Shown here one piece after another: positions 53,301-62,700 of a stretch of 64,000 nucleotides of DNA. The stretch lies in NCBI GenBank assembly GCA_949825065.1, contig OX463862.1, positions 13,015,592-13,079,591 of the forward strand, given 5' to 3'. Every line of letters starts with the position of its first letter. The first letter of the stretch is position 1. A program made the position numbers and the translations under genes. The notes under the pieces were generated by a model, which was given only the letters and a program-made list of their open reading frames with translations, was not told the DNA's origin and did no database searches. The DNA is from Odontocerum albicorne. Its lineage: Eukaryota > Arthropoda > Insecta > Trichoptera > Odontoceridae.

Positions 53301-56300
53301 GTAATTTTTAGGAACATTTAACGCTAATCTTTGTAGTAATGCTGGACAGCTCACAACTCCTCGAACAAGTTTGACAACGTATACCAGGAGACGCAGATCT
53401 CTTCTTACGCTCAAGGAGTTATACCCGAGCATACCCAGCAAAAACTGAGTAGGATAAAGCCATGGATAGACACCGAACTCACTCATATAGAGATATTGTA
53501 GATATTTGTTTTGTACCTTCTCTACCATGAGTGAGTTCTGCGTCCCCACCGGGCTCCAAATACAAGCATTTACATAATAGTAACATATATTATTTGACTT
53601 CTAAATTGATATTTTTATATACAACTGTAAGAGTGACAACATTAAAAATGGAAGATTTATTCATCTCTTTTAAAACCATATGAATGAAGGCACTCTTTAG
53701 ACCATCAGAAATTAAGGTCTTGCGATGTATAAATGATAAAACATTCAGAAGAAATACATAAGAAACATGTGTGGAACTGAAGACATCCTAAGATGGAGAA
53801 GGAGTGGAATCATGAATCCTCAAAGTTGGTAGTATGAACCGACTGGAAGCATTTGAAATGTGGATGCACCAGAGAATGCTACGGATATCCTGGACAGATA
53901 CGGTCAGCAACGCGAGGGTTCTTCAAAGAGCCAAAGTTGCTGACTAATATTAAAATCCGAAAGGTTTCCTATTTGGGTCATGTACTTAGAGGAGCAAAGT
54001 ACAAATTACTGCACCTGATTATCCAAGGCAAAGTGAGTGTCGAAAAGGTGTTGACAGGAGGAAAATCACCTGGCTCCGCAATATACTCGATTGGACTGGT
54101 ATAAGGAGCGTTGGAGATCTTTTTCGGGCTGCCGGGGACATAGATGCCTACTCTCAGGTGATAGTCAACGTTGAGGGGACCTGACATGACACCGGAAAGA
54201 AGAAGAAGAATACCTATAACTTTGATCATATCTATTAGTTTTAAGAAAATATTCCTGTTCACAAAATATAAAATTATCAATGAAGGATTGTAATTATTGT
54301 AAAGAACTTACCCAGTCTTAGTCGATCACTGGAGTCTATGACAAATATAATGGCGTGAGCCTCGCGGTAGTGATGCTCCCACAGAGAGCGGTGCCTCCCG
54401 TGGCCAGACATGTCCCACGCTGTGAAGCCCACTCCTCCATCTGCAAGAATTATATACAAAATCAAGTAATTACGGTACAGCGGTTCCTTGTTATCCGTCG
54501 GGAATAAATTCCAAGCCCCCTTACGGATTGTGAAATCTTCAGATAATAGCAAACTCCTAAATTACTCTATACTTAATTATACCTGTACTAGACAGTTATT
54601 TTCTATAAATACACTGAATGCTCTCCTCTCCGTTTTTTTCCAAGTTCCAAGCCCTCTTACGGATTGTGAAATCTTCAGATAATAGCGAACTCCTTCTTAA
54701 TTACTGTATACTTAGTTATACCTGTACTAGACAGTCATTTTCTATAAATACATTGAATGCTCTCCTCTCCGTTTTTTCCAAGTTCCAAGCCACCTTAAGG
54801 ATTGTGAAATCTTCAGATAATAGCGAACTCCTTCTAAATTACTGTATACTAAATTATACCTATACTAGACAGTCATTTTCTATAAATACACTGAATGCTC
54901 TCCTCTCCATTTTTTCCAAGTTCCAAGCCCACTTACGGATTGTGAAATCTACAGATAATAGCGAACTCCTTCTAAATTATTGTATGCTTAATTATACCTG
55001 TACTAGACAGTAATTTTCTATAAATACACTGAATGCTCTCCTCTCCGTTTTCTCAATAACTTTTCCAGTTTGAGCATCTAACATGGACCTCAATGGGAAC
55101 TGTTTTGACTGGGGATATTATGTACATAGGCTGCTTTGTAGCTTTGGTGTGTTATTGAAATAATCTTTTAATTTATATTTCTCAAAGTTCACATAATTTG
55201 ACATGAAATATCTATACTTTATATCAGGGGTCGGCAAACTTTTTTCGCTAAGGGTCAGATCGTAAAAAAAATATGTTCGACGGACCAGGAAGTAAACTCG
55301 AGGATATTTATGTGGGTAATTCTACTTATATTGAAAAAAAACAGGGTTTTTCTTTTTGTTTAGTAGGCAGTGATATCTGATATCCTCTCCTCCATCTTAA
55401 TGCCAACACATCAACAGCAAGATGGAGGAGAGGCGATTGAGATGGTATGGGCACGTTGGACGCAGATCACCCAATCACATTGTGTACCAGGCAATCTCCA
55501 TGGATCTTCCTCAAATAACAACCAGAGGAAGACCAAAGAATTCATGGGTGGTGCAAAAAGATAACCTGATGCAGAGGCACGGCCTGGGGGACGTAGTCCG
55601 GGACAGAAGAGCATACAACCTGAGGACGAGGAGAGCTGACCCCAATAGTCTTCGCAGACAGTGAGTTGGGATGGAGCCAGGGCGAAGAAGAAGAAGGTGA
55701 TAATATTTATACACATTTTGCTGACGCAATTACGAAAAAACGAATGAAATATTTACATTTGTTAATTAAGGTATTATAAAAGCAGGCAAAAGTTTCGTAT
55801 TATTGAATAACAAATGTAACATAATAATATTATAATAAGCTCTACTAATGAGATTAATGTAATTGCTTTTTCTGAGATAACATTTCATCAAACGGGGTTC
55901 TAAGTTAGTACTTCCTATCATCAAAATTGATTGCAATTAGTCATCGGTTAATGCTGACCTGTATTGCGCTTTTACTACTTCATTTTTGAACCTTTACATC
56001 TTTTTTGTGATATTTTCTTGAAATAAATTTTTTGTTAATGACAAAATAATTGAATTTAATTAAAGTATTACAATAAACTTAAACTAACTACATATGTACT
56101 AAATAAAACAATATTATACAATTTAACAAAACAAACACAAAATATTAAAAATGAGGTTGGTTATTATTAGCTCGCGGGCCGGATTAAAATAGGCATCGGG
56201 CCGGATTTGGCCCGCGGGCCGTAGTTTGCCGACCCCTGCTTAAAATAGTTAAAATAAAAGTCCGTATATATTTTGTTACTTTGAAACTTCTCCACATTGA

Positions 56301-56457
56301 ATCCTACAGTGGGCGTAGTGTGTTGCATCCTCCGCTCCTCCGGTTTGAACCTCTCCACGAGAGTAGACTTGCCACTGTTATTCAGCCCGATCACCAGCAC
56401 TCGGGCCTCCCGTTTCTTTATGCCCAGCCAGCCAGATAAACGGTCAAAGAGCCCCAT
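50345..56457 (-). CDS. ARL6: ADP-ribosylation factor-like 6 / BBS3 (complete, 4 coding exons)
   Basis: Small GTPase that recruits the BBSome to membranes for ciliary cargo traffic. Exons (5' to 3' on the minus strand): 56457-56280, 54440-54312, 53142-53014, 50475-50345; GT-AG junctions, total 567 bp, 188 residues plus TAG (human 186). [12 protein letters not shown] forms the N-terminal amphipathic helix. P-loop GLNNSGKST (residues 24-32), switch I T50 in TPTVGF, G3 WDMSGHG (68-74), FFANKMD (128-133) and ICAS (159-162) are all in register with ARL6. Residue 73 is His where the catalytic Gln is expected. No stops or frameshifts. A splice acceptor-like TTACATGTGTAG just before the ATG suggests a non-coding upstream exon. 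Intron 1 holds a 137-bp array and a hAT element; intron 2, two LINE remnants; intron 3, a LINE-derived minisatellite split by a mariner. Confidence 0.97.
50620..51060 (-). mobile_element. LINE family D remnant (ARL6 intron 3)
   Basis: Complement of the family D 3' coding end (CCCTATCGGGGTAGACAAAG, CTTTCCTATCTCGACACACA, CTCTTAACTTTTCAATCATC). It leads directly into the 46-bp array. Confidence 0.7.
51757..52708 (-). mobile_element. Mariner inserted in the minisatellite (family H)
   Basis: TIRs CGAGGCATATCCAGAAACTA and the complement of CGAGGCGTATCCAGAAAGTA, flanked by TA (51755-51756, 52709-52710). 952 bp, so deleted at the 5' part of its gene. Confidence 0.92.
51852..52577 (-). pseudogene. 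Mariner transposase pseudogene, N-terminus missing
   Basis: Reads from about 52577: a [20 protein letters not shown] linker, first Asp region [31 protein letters not shown], second Asp region [14 protein letters not shown], then TAG at about 52116 in place of a sense codon. The same frame continues [20 protein letters not shown] (third Asp) to GDYVEK and stop near 51850. All DD34D acidic residues are still encoded; the HTH region is deleted. Confidence 0.85.
53256..53560 (-). mobile_element. LINE C-terminal fragment (ARL6 intron 2)
   Basis: Minus-strand frame reads [60 protein letters not shown], the C-terminal region of a LINE of the same kind as 3250-4074. Confidence 0.8.
53690..54205 (+). 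mobile_element. LINE family C remnant (ARL6 intron 2)
   Basis: [20 protein letters not shown] (in broken frames), [51 protein letters not shown], ending AAGAAGAAGAA. Longer on the 5' side than the copy at 49592. Confidence 0.8.
54490..55055. repeat. 136-138-bp tandem repeat, about 4 copies (ARL6 intron 1)
   Basis: GGATTGTGAAATCTTCAGAT recurs at 54525, 54661, 54799 and 54937 with TATACCTGTACTAGACAGTC and GAATGCTCTCCTCTCCGTTT between. Open plus-strand frames here are periodic and not coding. Confidence 0.92.
55225..56238. mobile_element. hAT element in ARL6 intron 1, with nested LINE
   Basis: Ends CAGGGGTCGGCAAACTTTTT and AGTTTGCCGACCCCTG. Flanking octamers CTTTATAT and CTTAAAAT agree at 6 of 8 bases, a decayed hAT target duplication. 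The right end is 42 bp from the exon 1 splice donor. No transposase frame seen; a LINE A fragment lies inside. Confidence 0.85.
55384..55695 (+). mobile_element. LINE family A fragment with inverted 5' end
   Basis: [12 protein letters not shown] to LRRQ..GWSQGEE-like coding and a GAAGAAGAAGAAGG tail. Its 5' side has CCTCTCCTCCATCTT (55384-55398), the exact complement of AAGATGGAGGAGAGG (55419-55433). Confidence 0.8.
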
Positions 56458-56637
56458 TGTGATGTCTGATAATCTACACATGTAAAAATTAATAATCACA
56501 TGAGAAAGTATCTGATATGGAAAGGACAAGGATAAAAAAGGTATTTATTTTTTGTAATAAAAATGTGTCATCAATATGTTGTATAATATTAACATGTAGC
56601 ATAAAGTTTTCAATTAGGTTTTAAAAAAGTTTATTTA

Positions 56638-57149
56638 GGCCTCTGCCACACAGTGCTTACACTCGTGCTTAGAGCTATGCTGCGAGCTAGGTGACATATC
56701 CTAGCAAACCAACGCACTGCATACTATCGCAATGGCCATACTGCACGCTTTACGCCACGCTACATGACGATTAGTCACCTAGTGAGTCTCCTAGCGAACA
56801 GACGACGTGTTGGTTAATTTTATTGTGTCACCAAGTGATTTTACAAGATGGTGGAAGTTTTAATAACAGCTGTGTAAAAAAGGTAGCCTTTGTGGAACCC
56901 ATCGAGCAAATTATACAAAAATGTACCTGTAATAAAATCACTTTGGAATGAAGTTGCATAGGAAGTAAATAAAGATAAGGTAAGTTGTAATGAAATTGGT
57001 TAGTTTTGAGAGTGGCATCGTTTGTTGACTCAACCGCTCCCAAATGTTAAATGAATTTTTTGGTGTGGCCAAGCATGAAGTCACCTAGTCTATTAGTCAT
57101 GTAGCACCTAGCTTAGCACCTAGCTAAGTACTTTGGTGTGGCCTCGGCC
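56638..57149 (+). mobile_element. PIF/Harbinger element with TTA target duplication
   Basis: Ends GGCCTCTGCCACAC and GTGTGGCCTCGGCC; flanked by TTA at 56635-56637 and 57150-57152. Internal sub-repeats of CACCTAG and GCTAGG. Sits 181 bp upstream of the ARL6 ATG. Confidence 0.88.
56848..56980 (+). pseudogene. MADF-domain remnant of the Harbinger second gene
   Basis: From ATG 56848 the frame reads MVEVLITAV-stop-KR-stop-PLWNPSSKLYKNVPVIKSLWNEVA-stop-EVNKDK, then a GTAAGT donor. This is the start of a MADF DNA-binding domain (the L..LWDP..Y+N....W pattern). Harbinger elements carry a MADF/Myb-like protein beside the transposase. Three stops make it non-functional. Confidence 0.78.
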
Positions 57150-57299
57150 TTAGCTGTCATTTTTTTACTACCTATATAAAATCTTGACATGCTGTTTTAG
57201 TGTCCTTTTTGTTACTTTAAAATCCAGATATACTTGCAAATGTGGCAACCCTGTTAATAGTCTAGAACAGATATAACAAAACCAAAAAGTTACTCAGAA

Positions 57300-57530
57300 T
57301 TTAGGAAATGAAAACTATTACAGCCAAAATACTGAAAGATAGAATTAGAAACTCCCGTATACGAGAAATATCTAAAGTTGAAGATATTGTCAGATGGGAT
57401 AAAAACTGCAGAACACACTGACGAGGCCATATGAAAAGGATAAATAACACAAGAGTTCACCATGTGGCAATGCATGAAACCCTCGTTCCCACTAACAGTC
57501 GTCACTCAAGACCTCATTTAGATAAAAGCA
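57300..57530 (+). mobile_element. LINE C-terminal remnant
   Basis: Reads LKDRIRNSRIREISKVEDIV, RWDKNCRTH, a stop, RGHMKRINNTRVHH across one frame; a common LINE C-terminal pattern. Confidence 0.65.
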
Positions 57531-57748
57531 TCTTCTTATTTATTTATACCTACATCTATATAAGGGTGAAAAACAGATCAAGTATTGCATAAATATTTTC
57601 CCCCATAAAAGACCCATTTAAAATGTACTTATTTATTTTATAAAAGTATTATCATGAATTAATGTGTGCATTCGATTGGTCATAAATATTTTTATTCAAC
57701 TAACTATTTTACTTTCCGAGTGTATCACGGACCACACCAACCTAGATA

Positions 57749-57916
57749 TAGTACCCAGCGGTAAGTAATACACATCGGACTTAAGAAAGAGACTGTCGCT
57801 TTGTAGTGAGGTCTCTGTCACACAATGTGCTAACAGTCCGTGCGACAGAGACGACGCTCTACAATGCGACAGTCTCATTCTTAAGCCCGATGTGTATTAC
57901 TTACCGCCGGGTACTA
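57749..57916. mobile_element. Palindromic MITE M, complete 168-bp copy
   Basis: Both ends TAGTACCC[A/G]GCGGTAAG and complement, TA on both sides (57747-57748, 57917-57918). The arms extend through GGACTTAAGAAAGAGACTGT, so nearly the whole element folds on itself. Confidence 0.9.
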
Positions 57917-58099
57917 TACTCACCTGAATACAAAAAATACTAGATCACCTCTCAGAAAGTGGCCATATAGTTATATCAGAAAAACTTATTTTCTGTTTTT
58001 GAAACTATGATATGCATTGTTTTCACAAAACACATTAGAAATAATAATATCATAAAAAATTATTTTATTTTAAATTGTTTTTTTAATTAAATATTAATT

Positions 58100-58330
58100 T
58101 TTCATGTAATTTATAGTTAAGGCATTAACACTGTGGAGGTTTAAAGACATTGTAATTTGTAACACTGTTCATTCCACTTTATATAACGGTATAACCCTAC
58201 CGGTTTCAAGGTTTTTAACTCATCATTGATTGTGTCCCCTGATGATGAGGTGAAAATCATGAAACCGATAGGGTTATACCGTTATACGAAGTGGAATCAA
58301 CAGTGTTGGACTAAACAAATTAACAACAAA
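58100..58330. mobile_element. Fold-back family F, complete inverted copy
   Basis: Left arm begins TTATAGTTAAGGCATTAACA and continues through ATTGTAATTTG to the conserved block; the right arm repeats the block in plus sense (CCCCTGATGATGAGGTGAAA, CATGAAACCGATAGGGTTAT). Arm length of the shared part is over 80 bp. Confidence 0.72.
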
Positions 58331-58689
58331 TTGTAATATCAAACAAAATTCAGCAATATAAATAAATTTTCTTGCACGTTTGAAAGAAAATTCCATAATT
58401 TAAGTTTTTTTCTACCTGATTTTCAGTTGACAACAACAAAAAGGCTGAAATTCACCCGTAAAGCATAAATATTCCATTTAAAAAAAATATAAATAACAAA
58501 AATTAGAGGCTGTCTAATTCCATTTTTTATTTATACGTCATGAGCACAAGGCCTCACTAAGTGCAGGCTAGATGCAGATGCACTCTTTGCACCTGCCTCA
58601 AGCCGGCCCCGATTTCAATAAATATTGTGAATAGAATATTGATGAACTCACCTGTATATTGTAAATAAAATATTGATGATTCACCTGTA

Positions 58690-58840
58690 TATGTTGTTTA
58701 TAGTTAAGGCATTAACGTTGTGGAGGTTTAAAGACATTGTAATTTATTTTTAACAAACACTGTTTATTCCACTTTTTTGTGACGGTATAACCCTACCGGT
58801 TTCAAGGCTTTCACCTCATCTTCAGGGGAGCGCAAACAAG
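58690..58840 (-). mobile_element. Fold-back family F, solo unit
   Basis: A single 140-bp arm ending TTTATAGTTAAGGCATTAAC at left, inserted into a run of GAATATTGATGAACTCACCT repeats (58630-58905). Minus strand keeps TACCGTC, a GUC-type triplet, after the hairpin. Confidence 0.7.
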
Positions 58841-59142
58841 ACTTGTAAATAGAATATTGATGAATTCACCTGTATATTATGACTAGAATATTGATGAACT
58901 CACCTGTATTATTTATCAAGTGTCATTTTAATTAGCTACAGTAGAAAATTTAACACTTATAAGTAAAGTTTTCATATTTCAAACGCTACGATACACAAGG
59001 AACATTTTTAGCAGACAGTTAAGTCTTTGAAAATCAATAATTCATTACTCAGCTGATACACTAACCATTCAGTCACGGTGGATACTGAACTATTGTTATG
59101 TACAACACAATGACAATCACCTTCCTGTTTATTCTCATCACG

Positions 59143-59156
59143 GTTGCTACGGGAAC
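59143..59156. promoter_or_regulatory. Consensus RFX X-box, 2.7 kb upstream of ARL6
   Basis: GTTGCT-AC-GGGAAC fits GYTNYY-NN-RRNRAC at every defined position on both strands. It is upstream of ARL6 on its strand, at a distance that would need a non-coding first exon. A few matches to so loose a consensus are expected by chance in 64 kb. Confidence 0.4.
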
Positions 59157-59242
59157 ACAAATTTATACACAAATACTTTTCGTGCTTGGATTCATTAGTC
59201 TATAACCACTTATATAGTTTTATCTCTTTGGTTCTTCTAGAG

Positions 59243-59810
59243 CATAGTTTCCCAAACTTTTTCACCCCGTAGACCACTCACCGATTTTTTTTGTTTTCCG
59301 TAGACCCCCTGCTTGCCTAATATTGCATTTTCCTAAACTTATTAACTTCAAATGTATTTTTGACAGCTGACACAGTGCTGTTCACCTTGATAAGGGTTTT
59401 TTTGTAGAGTGGACAATTGTAAAAAAATAAAAACATGTACAATTTTTATTCATACCTTTATTGAAGACACAAAATGCAAGTAAATATTTGGCTTTGGAAC
59501 GAAACAAATCAAAACCTAGTAAAATTCTTACATAAAATGAATACACAAATAATACTGTTAATGAGAGGGATGCACCTGATGCTCTGATAGCAATGGTTCA
59601 ATATTTGGCTTCAAATTAGTAAGGTTTAGTCTTAAATCTCCACGTTCATTGATTTGCACTCGATTTCTTTTTTTCGTAAGAAGATTGTCAACCGCCCTAA
59701 AACCTCTTTCCACGAGGTATGAAGATGGAAAAGCTAACAAAAACTTTTTTTGCAATAGTCCATAATGCAGGATAATCTAAAGATTATCCTGCATTATGGA
59801 CTATTGATCT
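59243..59810 (-). mobile_element. Truncated hAT (same family as 12559-13407)
   Basis: Begins CATAGTTTCCCAAACTTTTT, continues through the 3' non-coding region and the transposase C-terminus (59558-59755: FLLAFPSSYLVERGF, LLTKKRNRV, SEHQVHPSH). It ends in an inverted duplication of the ATTATGGACTATT segment at 59753-59808. Confidence 0.82.
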
Positions 59811-60214
59811 CAAAATCTGAAGTGAGACATGGCACTGTCATTGGAAATGTATGTTTGAAAGCCGAATCAAAACAATATGTTCGAGAATCGAAGTTTCACT
59901 GTATATTATGGTCCTAGCATTAGAGCAGTCCCGGACAAATGTTGTCTCACGGGCCATATTCTATTCACCTCATACTTTAATGTGGCTCGTAAGCTATAAA
60001 TAATTTGTCTGCATTGAAATTTTTTGTGTTGTTTATATAATTAATTTTTTAATCATAACCTGCATATACTGAAAAATTATATTTAGTCCCAAGTCGCATT
60101 ATAAAAATTAATGCACGAGTACAGCTTGTGTGACTTGTGTAGCAGTGTGTGATGCACAGTACATAATTGATATCCCTATTTTAATCTCACTTTTAAACCT
60201 TATTACATACATAT
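59811..60214. other. No gene seen
   Basis: Nothing recognisable. Confidence 0.4.
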
Positions 60215-60615
60215 ATATCACATTTCCCAGTCAGGATAGGCAGAGAGGACTTTCGCCTCATACAGCTCTATGATTTCTCAGACTTTTTATATTTTCTTCT
60301 TTCAAAATATCATCCACTTGATATAACCTACTTTCCTTGGACTTTCTCTATCATGCTTTCCACTCACATTTGTACTGTATGTTTATTTGGTGGATCTCTA
60401 TTGCAATTGAATTTATTTGATGGATAAAACTAAATAAATTTATTTTTACCGACATTATGTTATTGGCAAAATATATTATAAAAAGGTAAGAAGTAAGAGA
60501 AACAGGAGGAGCTGTATGAGATGATGTATGCATGTGGAGGAGGCGAAAGAAGAATGTTGTGGTAGGCAAGTCTGGTACTCAGTTTTCTCTGCCTGCCCCA
60601 ACAGATAAATGACGT
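60215..60615. mobile_element. Two LINE family D fragments in opposite orientation
   Basis: 60215-60400 is minus strand (CAGTCAGGATAGGCAGAGAG, CTTTCTCTATCATGCTTTCC); 60495-60615 is plus strand (AGTAAGAGAAACAGGAGGAG..GGAGGCGAAAGAAG..GGTAGGCAAGTCTGG). Confidence 0.55.
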
Positions 60616-60629
60616 TATGGTAAATATGT

Positions 60630-61679
60630 ATATTATTGATGGCAAATAAAACACTTTTTTGAAAAAAATCTTTTATTTATTTTCATAAACATAGTTCAGT
60701 TGTAAAACACATTTATTTCAATTTACGTAAAAACTGGTTTTTAATAAATTTTTCAAATATAATATCTAATTTTTTTTACGATATACAATAATTCCATTGA
60801 CGTAATTATCGAAGAAAAAATCACATATATCATATAATATCCCAAGTAAAGAAAATTTTGGTAACAAACATACTCTCCACTCGTCGTGCAAAGGGCAAAT
60901 TATACTATCTTAATTTTGGATGAAAAATTACTTTTCAATATTTTCAAAGTCATTGTAATCAAGTACGACACGTGTTTTTTTAAGATCTGTTTTGAAATTA
61001 TCGCCGATGGAAATTTGGAAGCAGGATCGAGCAAATACAATATGGTTCAGTAGCTTGTTATCGGCCATTTTTTCGTGGCAATGTCACGTATGAGAAATTA
61101 AAGAGTCGACTCGAAAGCGTTTTTTAACTAACTCAACCTATTAAAGAAATAATTGGGGTTGAAAGATGCCACCAATGTCATTAACACGAGCGTCATTTGG
61201 AATCTTAAATTCAGATGTAAAATGGTCTAAGAATAAAACCGGTTCGAAAGTTAGACCACGGCCGTCAAAAATTTACAATGAGTGTAAAAATAAATAATCT
61301 CGGCAACTAATTGTAAGGTTCGTACTGTGATTTGGTTTCCGTTGTTAAAAAAGGTTTAAGTCAGGTTTTCCCTTCAGACCTGTTAACCTGTACACCGCGT
61401 TAAAAATCAAATTCCACGAATCCTGTGCGCGGCACAATTTCGGCGTTTTTTAATTTCTAAGTTTAAACCCATATTTTGTTTAGAACCACTGATATTTGAT
61501 TACAACACCAAGTAAACATGACATTCAAGTAATTTTCTGATAATAAATAATAGTCATTACTCTTAAGGAGACTCATTAAATAAATGAGATAAACTAAACA
61601 TTATGTAAAATACACAAAGGAATGCTACAGATCAGATCACAGGCGTTTGTGCTTCCCGCAAGGAACACGTTAAACGCAC
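60630..61679. other. No gene seen
   Basis: AT-rich without a recognisable frame or repeat. Confidence 0.4.
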
Positions 61680-61742
61680 TTTTCTGGTTGGTTAGAAAAG
61701 ATTGTCATATGGCAGTAAACCTGCCAGATTGTGCTGTATATA
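61680..61742 (+). mobile_element. SINE1 3' fragment
   Basis: CTTTTCTGGTTGGTTAGAAA..GGCAGTAAACCTGCCAGATT end of the family without its head. Confidence 0.6.
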
Positions 61743-61754
61743 ACAAAAGTGTAA

Positions 61755-61935
61755 CAATGCAACACAATAATGCTGCTGAAATTCACCGATAATTTTGCAA
61801 AGTTTATGGGTCAAACGTTACGAGTGAAAGTAAGGTTAGGGCAGTGGGGTTGTTTTTTCGAGAAAGGTGAATGAATATTCATGATGACAAACGTAACGGT
61901 CAGTCGATCATAAAATTAGGCTGTAGAAAAAAAAA
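61755..61935 (+). mobile_element. Mariner-superfamily transposase fragment
   Basis: Broken frames read MQHNNAAEIHR, FCKVYGSNVTSESKVR, NIHDDKRNGQS: the HTH and linker of a SETMAR-like transposase. No TIRs seen. Confidence 0.55.
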
Positions 61936-62368
61936 TTGTACATATTGTTTAGGATGCTTTATGAAATTTAGAAAAACTTTTTAAAATGCTCTCTTGCAAA
62001 GTCCCTTAAATTAAGATGATATAGTTTGCCATTTGCAGGGTAAATTGTATATTGTTAACATTCATTCTATTCATAATTGAGAACAATTTTTTTAATAGAA
62101 TATTAATTAATCTCTGGTGTATAATTTTTAGTCAAATATCAAATATTTCATAAAAATAATTCATCACAACAAGCAAACACTTTGGCACATTAAAATCACT
62201 ATAAATATAAATTATAAGAAATAACTAAATTTTATAGATTTACTAATTAATTATATTTTATGAAATTAAAAAAAATATATAAACTTATACATAGTAAGGT
62301 CTAAAAGTTTCCAGCACAAAGATATAAAAAATGTGATAGAATTAAATGTTTCTTTTATTTTTCATTTT
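61936..62368. other. No gene seen
   Basis: AT-rich; nothing recognisable. Confidence 0.4.
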
Positions 62369-62510
62369 AACTTTTCCCTTCCTGTGCTAAAAAAATCCGC
62401 CCGTTTCGGTGCTGTGTATTCAATACACGTGTAAAAATTTGCGATTTAAAATTGGTAAAATAAGAATATTCATAGCCAATCGCTTAAATTAATTAAATTT
62501 GAAGTCGGAT
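62369..62510 (-). mobile_element. piggyBac-type MITE (family P), terminal 140 bp
   Basis: CTTTTCCCTTCCTGTGCTAA, then TGTGTATTCAATACAC and ATTCATAGCCAATCGCTTAA as in the full copies. The other half is missing; unrelated sequence begins at 62511. Confidence 0.75.
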
Positions 62511-62700
62511 AAATTTTGAAATTCTCCAGTCCATCACTTTGCGCAAACTGAAGTAACTTGGTATTAGGACGCGAGGGCTGTTCAAAGCCAGATGGTAAAA
62601 TCCACTCACTGGAATCAGATATTCTTCTCCACTCGTTCATCCGAACGACTGATTGTTCTAGACTTATTAGTCTTAATGAACCTGTCCTAGATTTCAGCAC
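62511..62700 (-). other. Unrecognised open frame joined to the P fragment
   Basis: Minus-strand frame with RTGSLRLISLEQSVVRMNEW and ISDSSEWILPSGFEQPSRP. It has a more protein-like composition than most frames here, but I know no homologue. It could be a relic exon or transposon piece captured next to the MITE end. Confidence 0.25.

Noticed and set aside
54618..55013. 131-codon plus-strand frame
   Set aside because: Runs through the 137-bp array inside ARL6 intron 1 and repeats itself; not a gene.
57224..57238. GGCAAC half-site as an ARL6 X-box
   Set aside because: The partner half-site does not fit GYTNYY at any allowed spacing.
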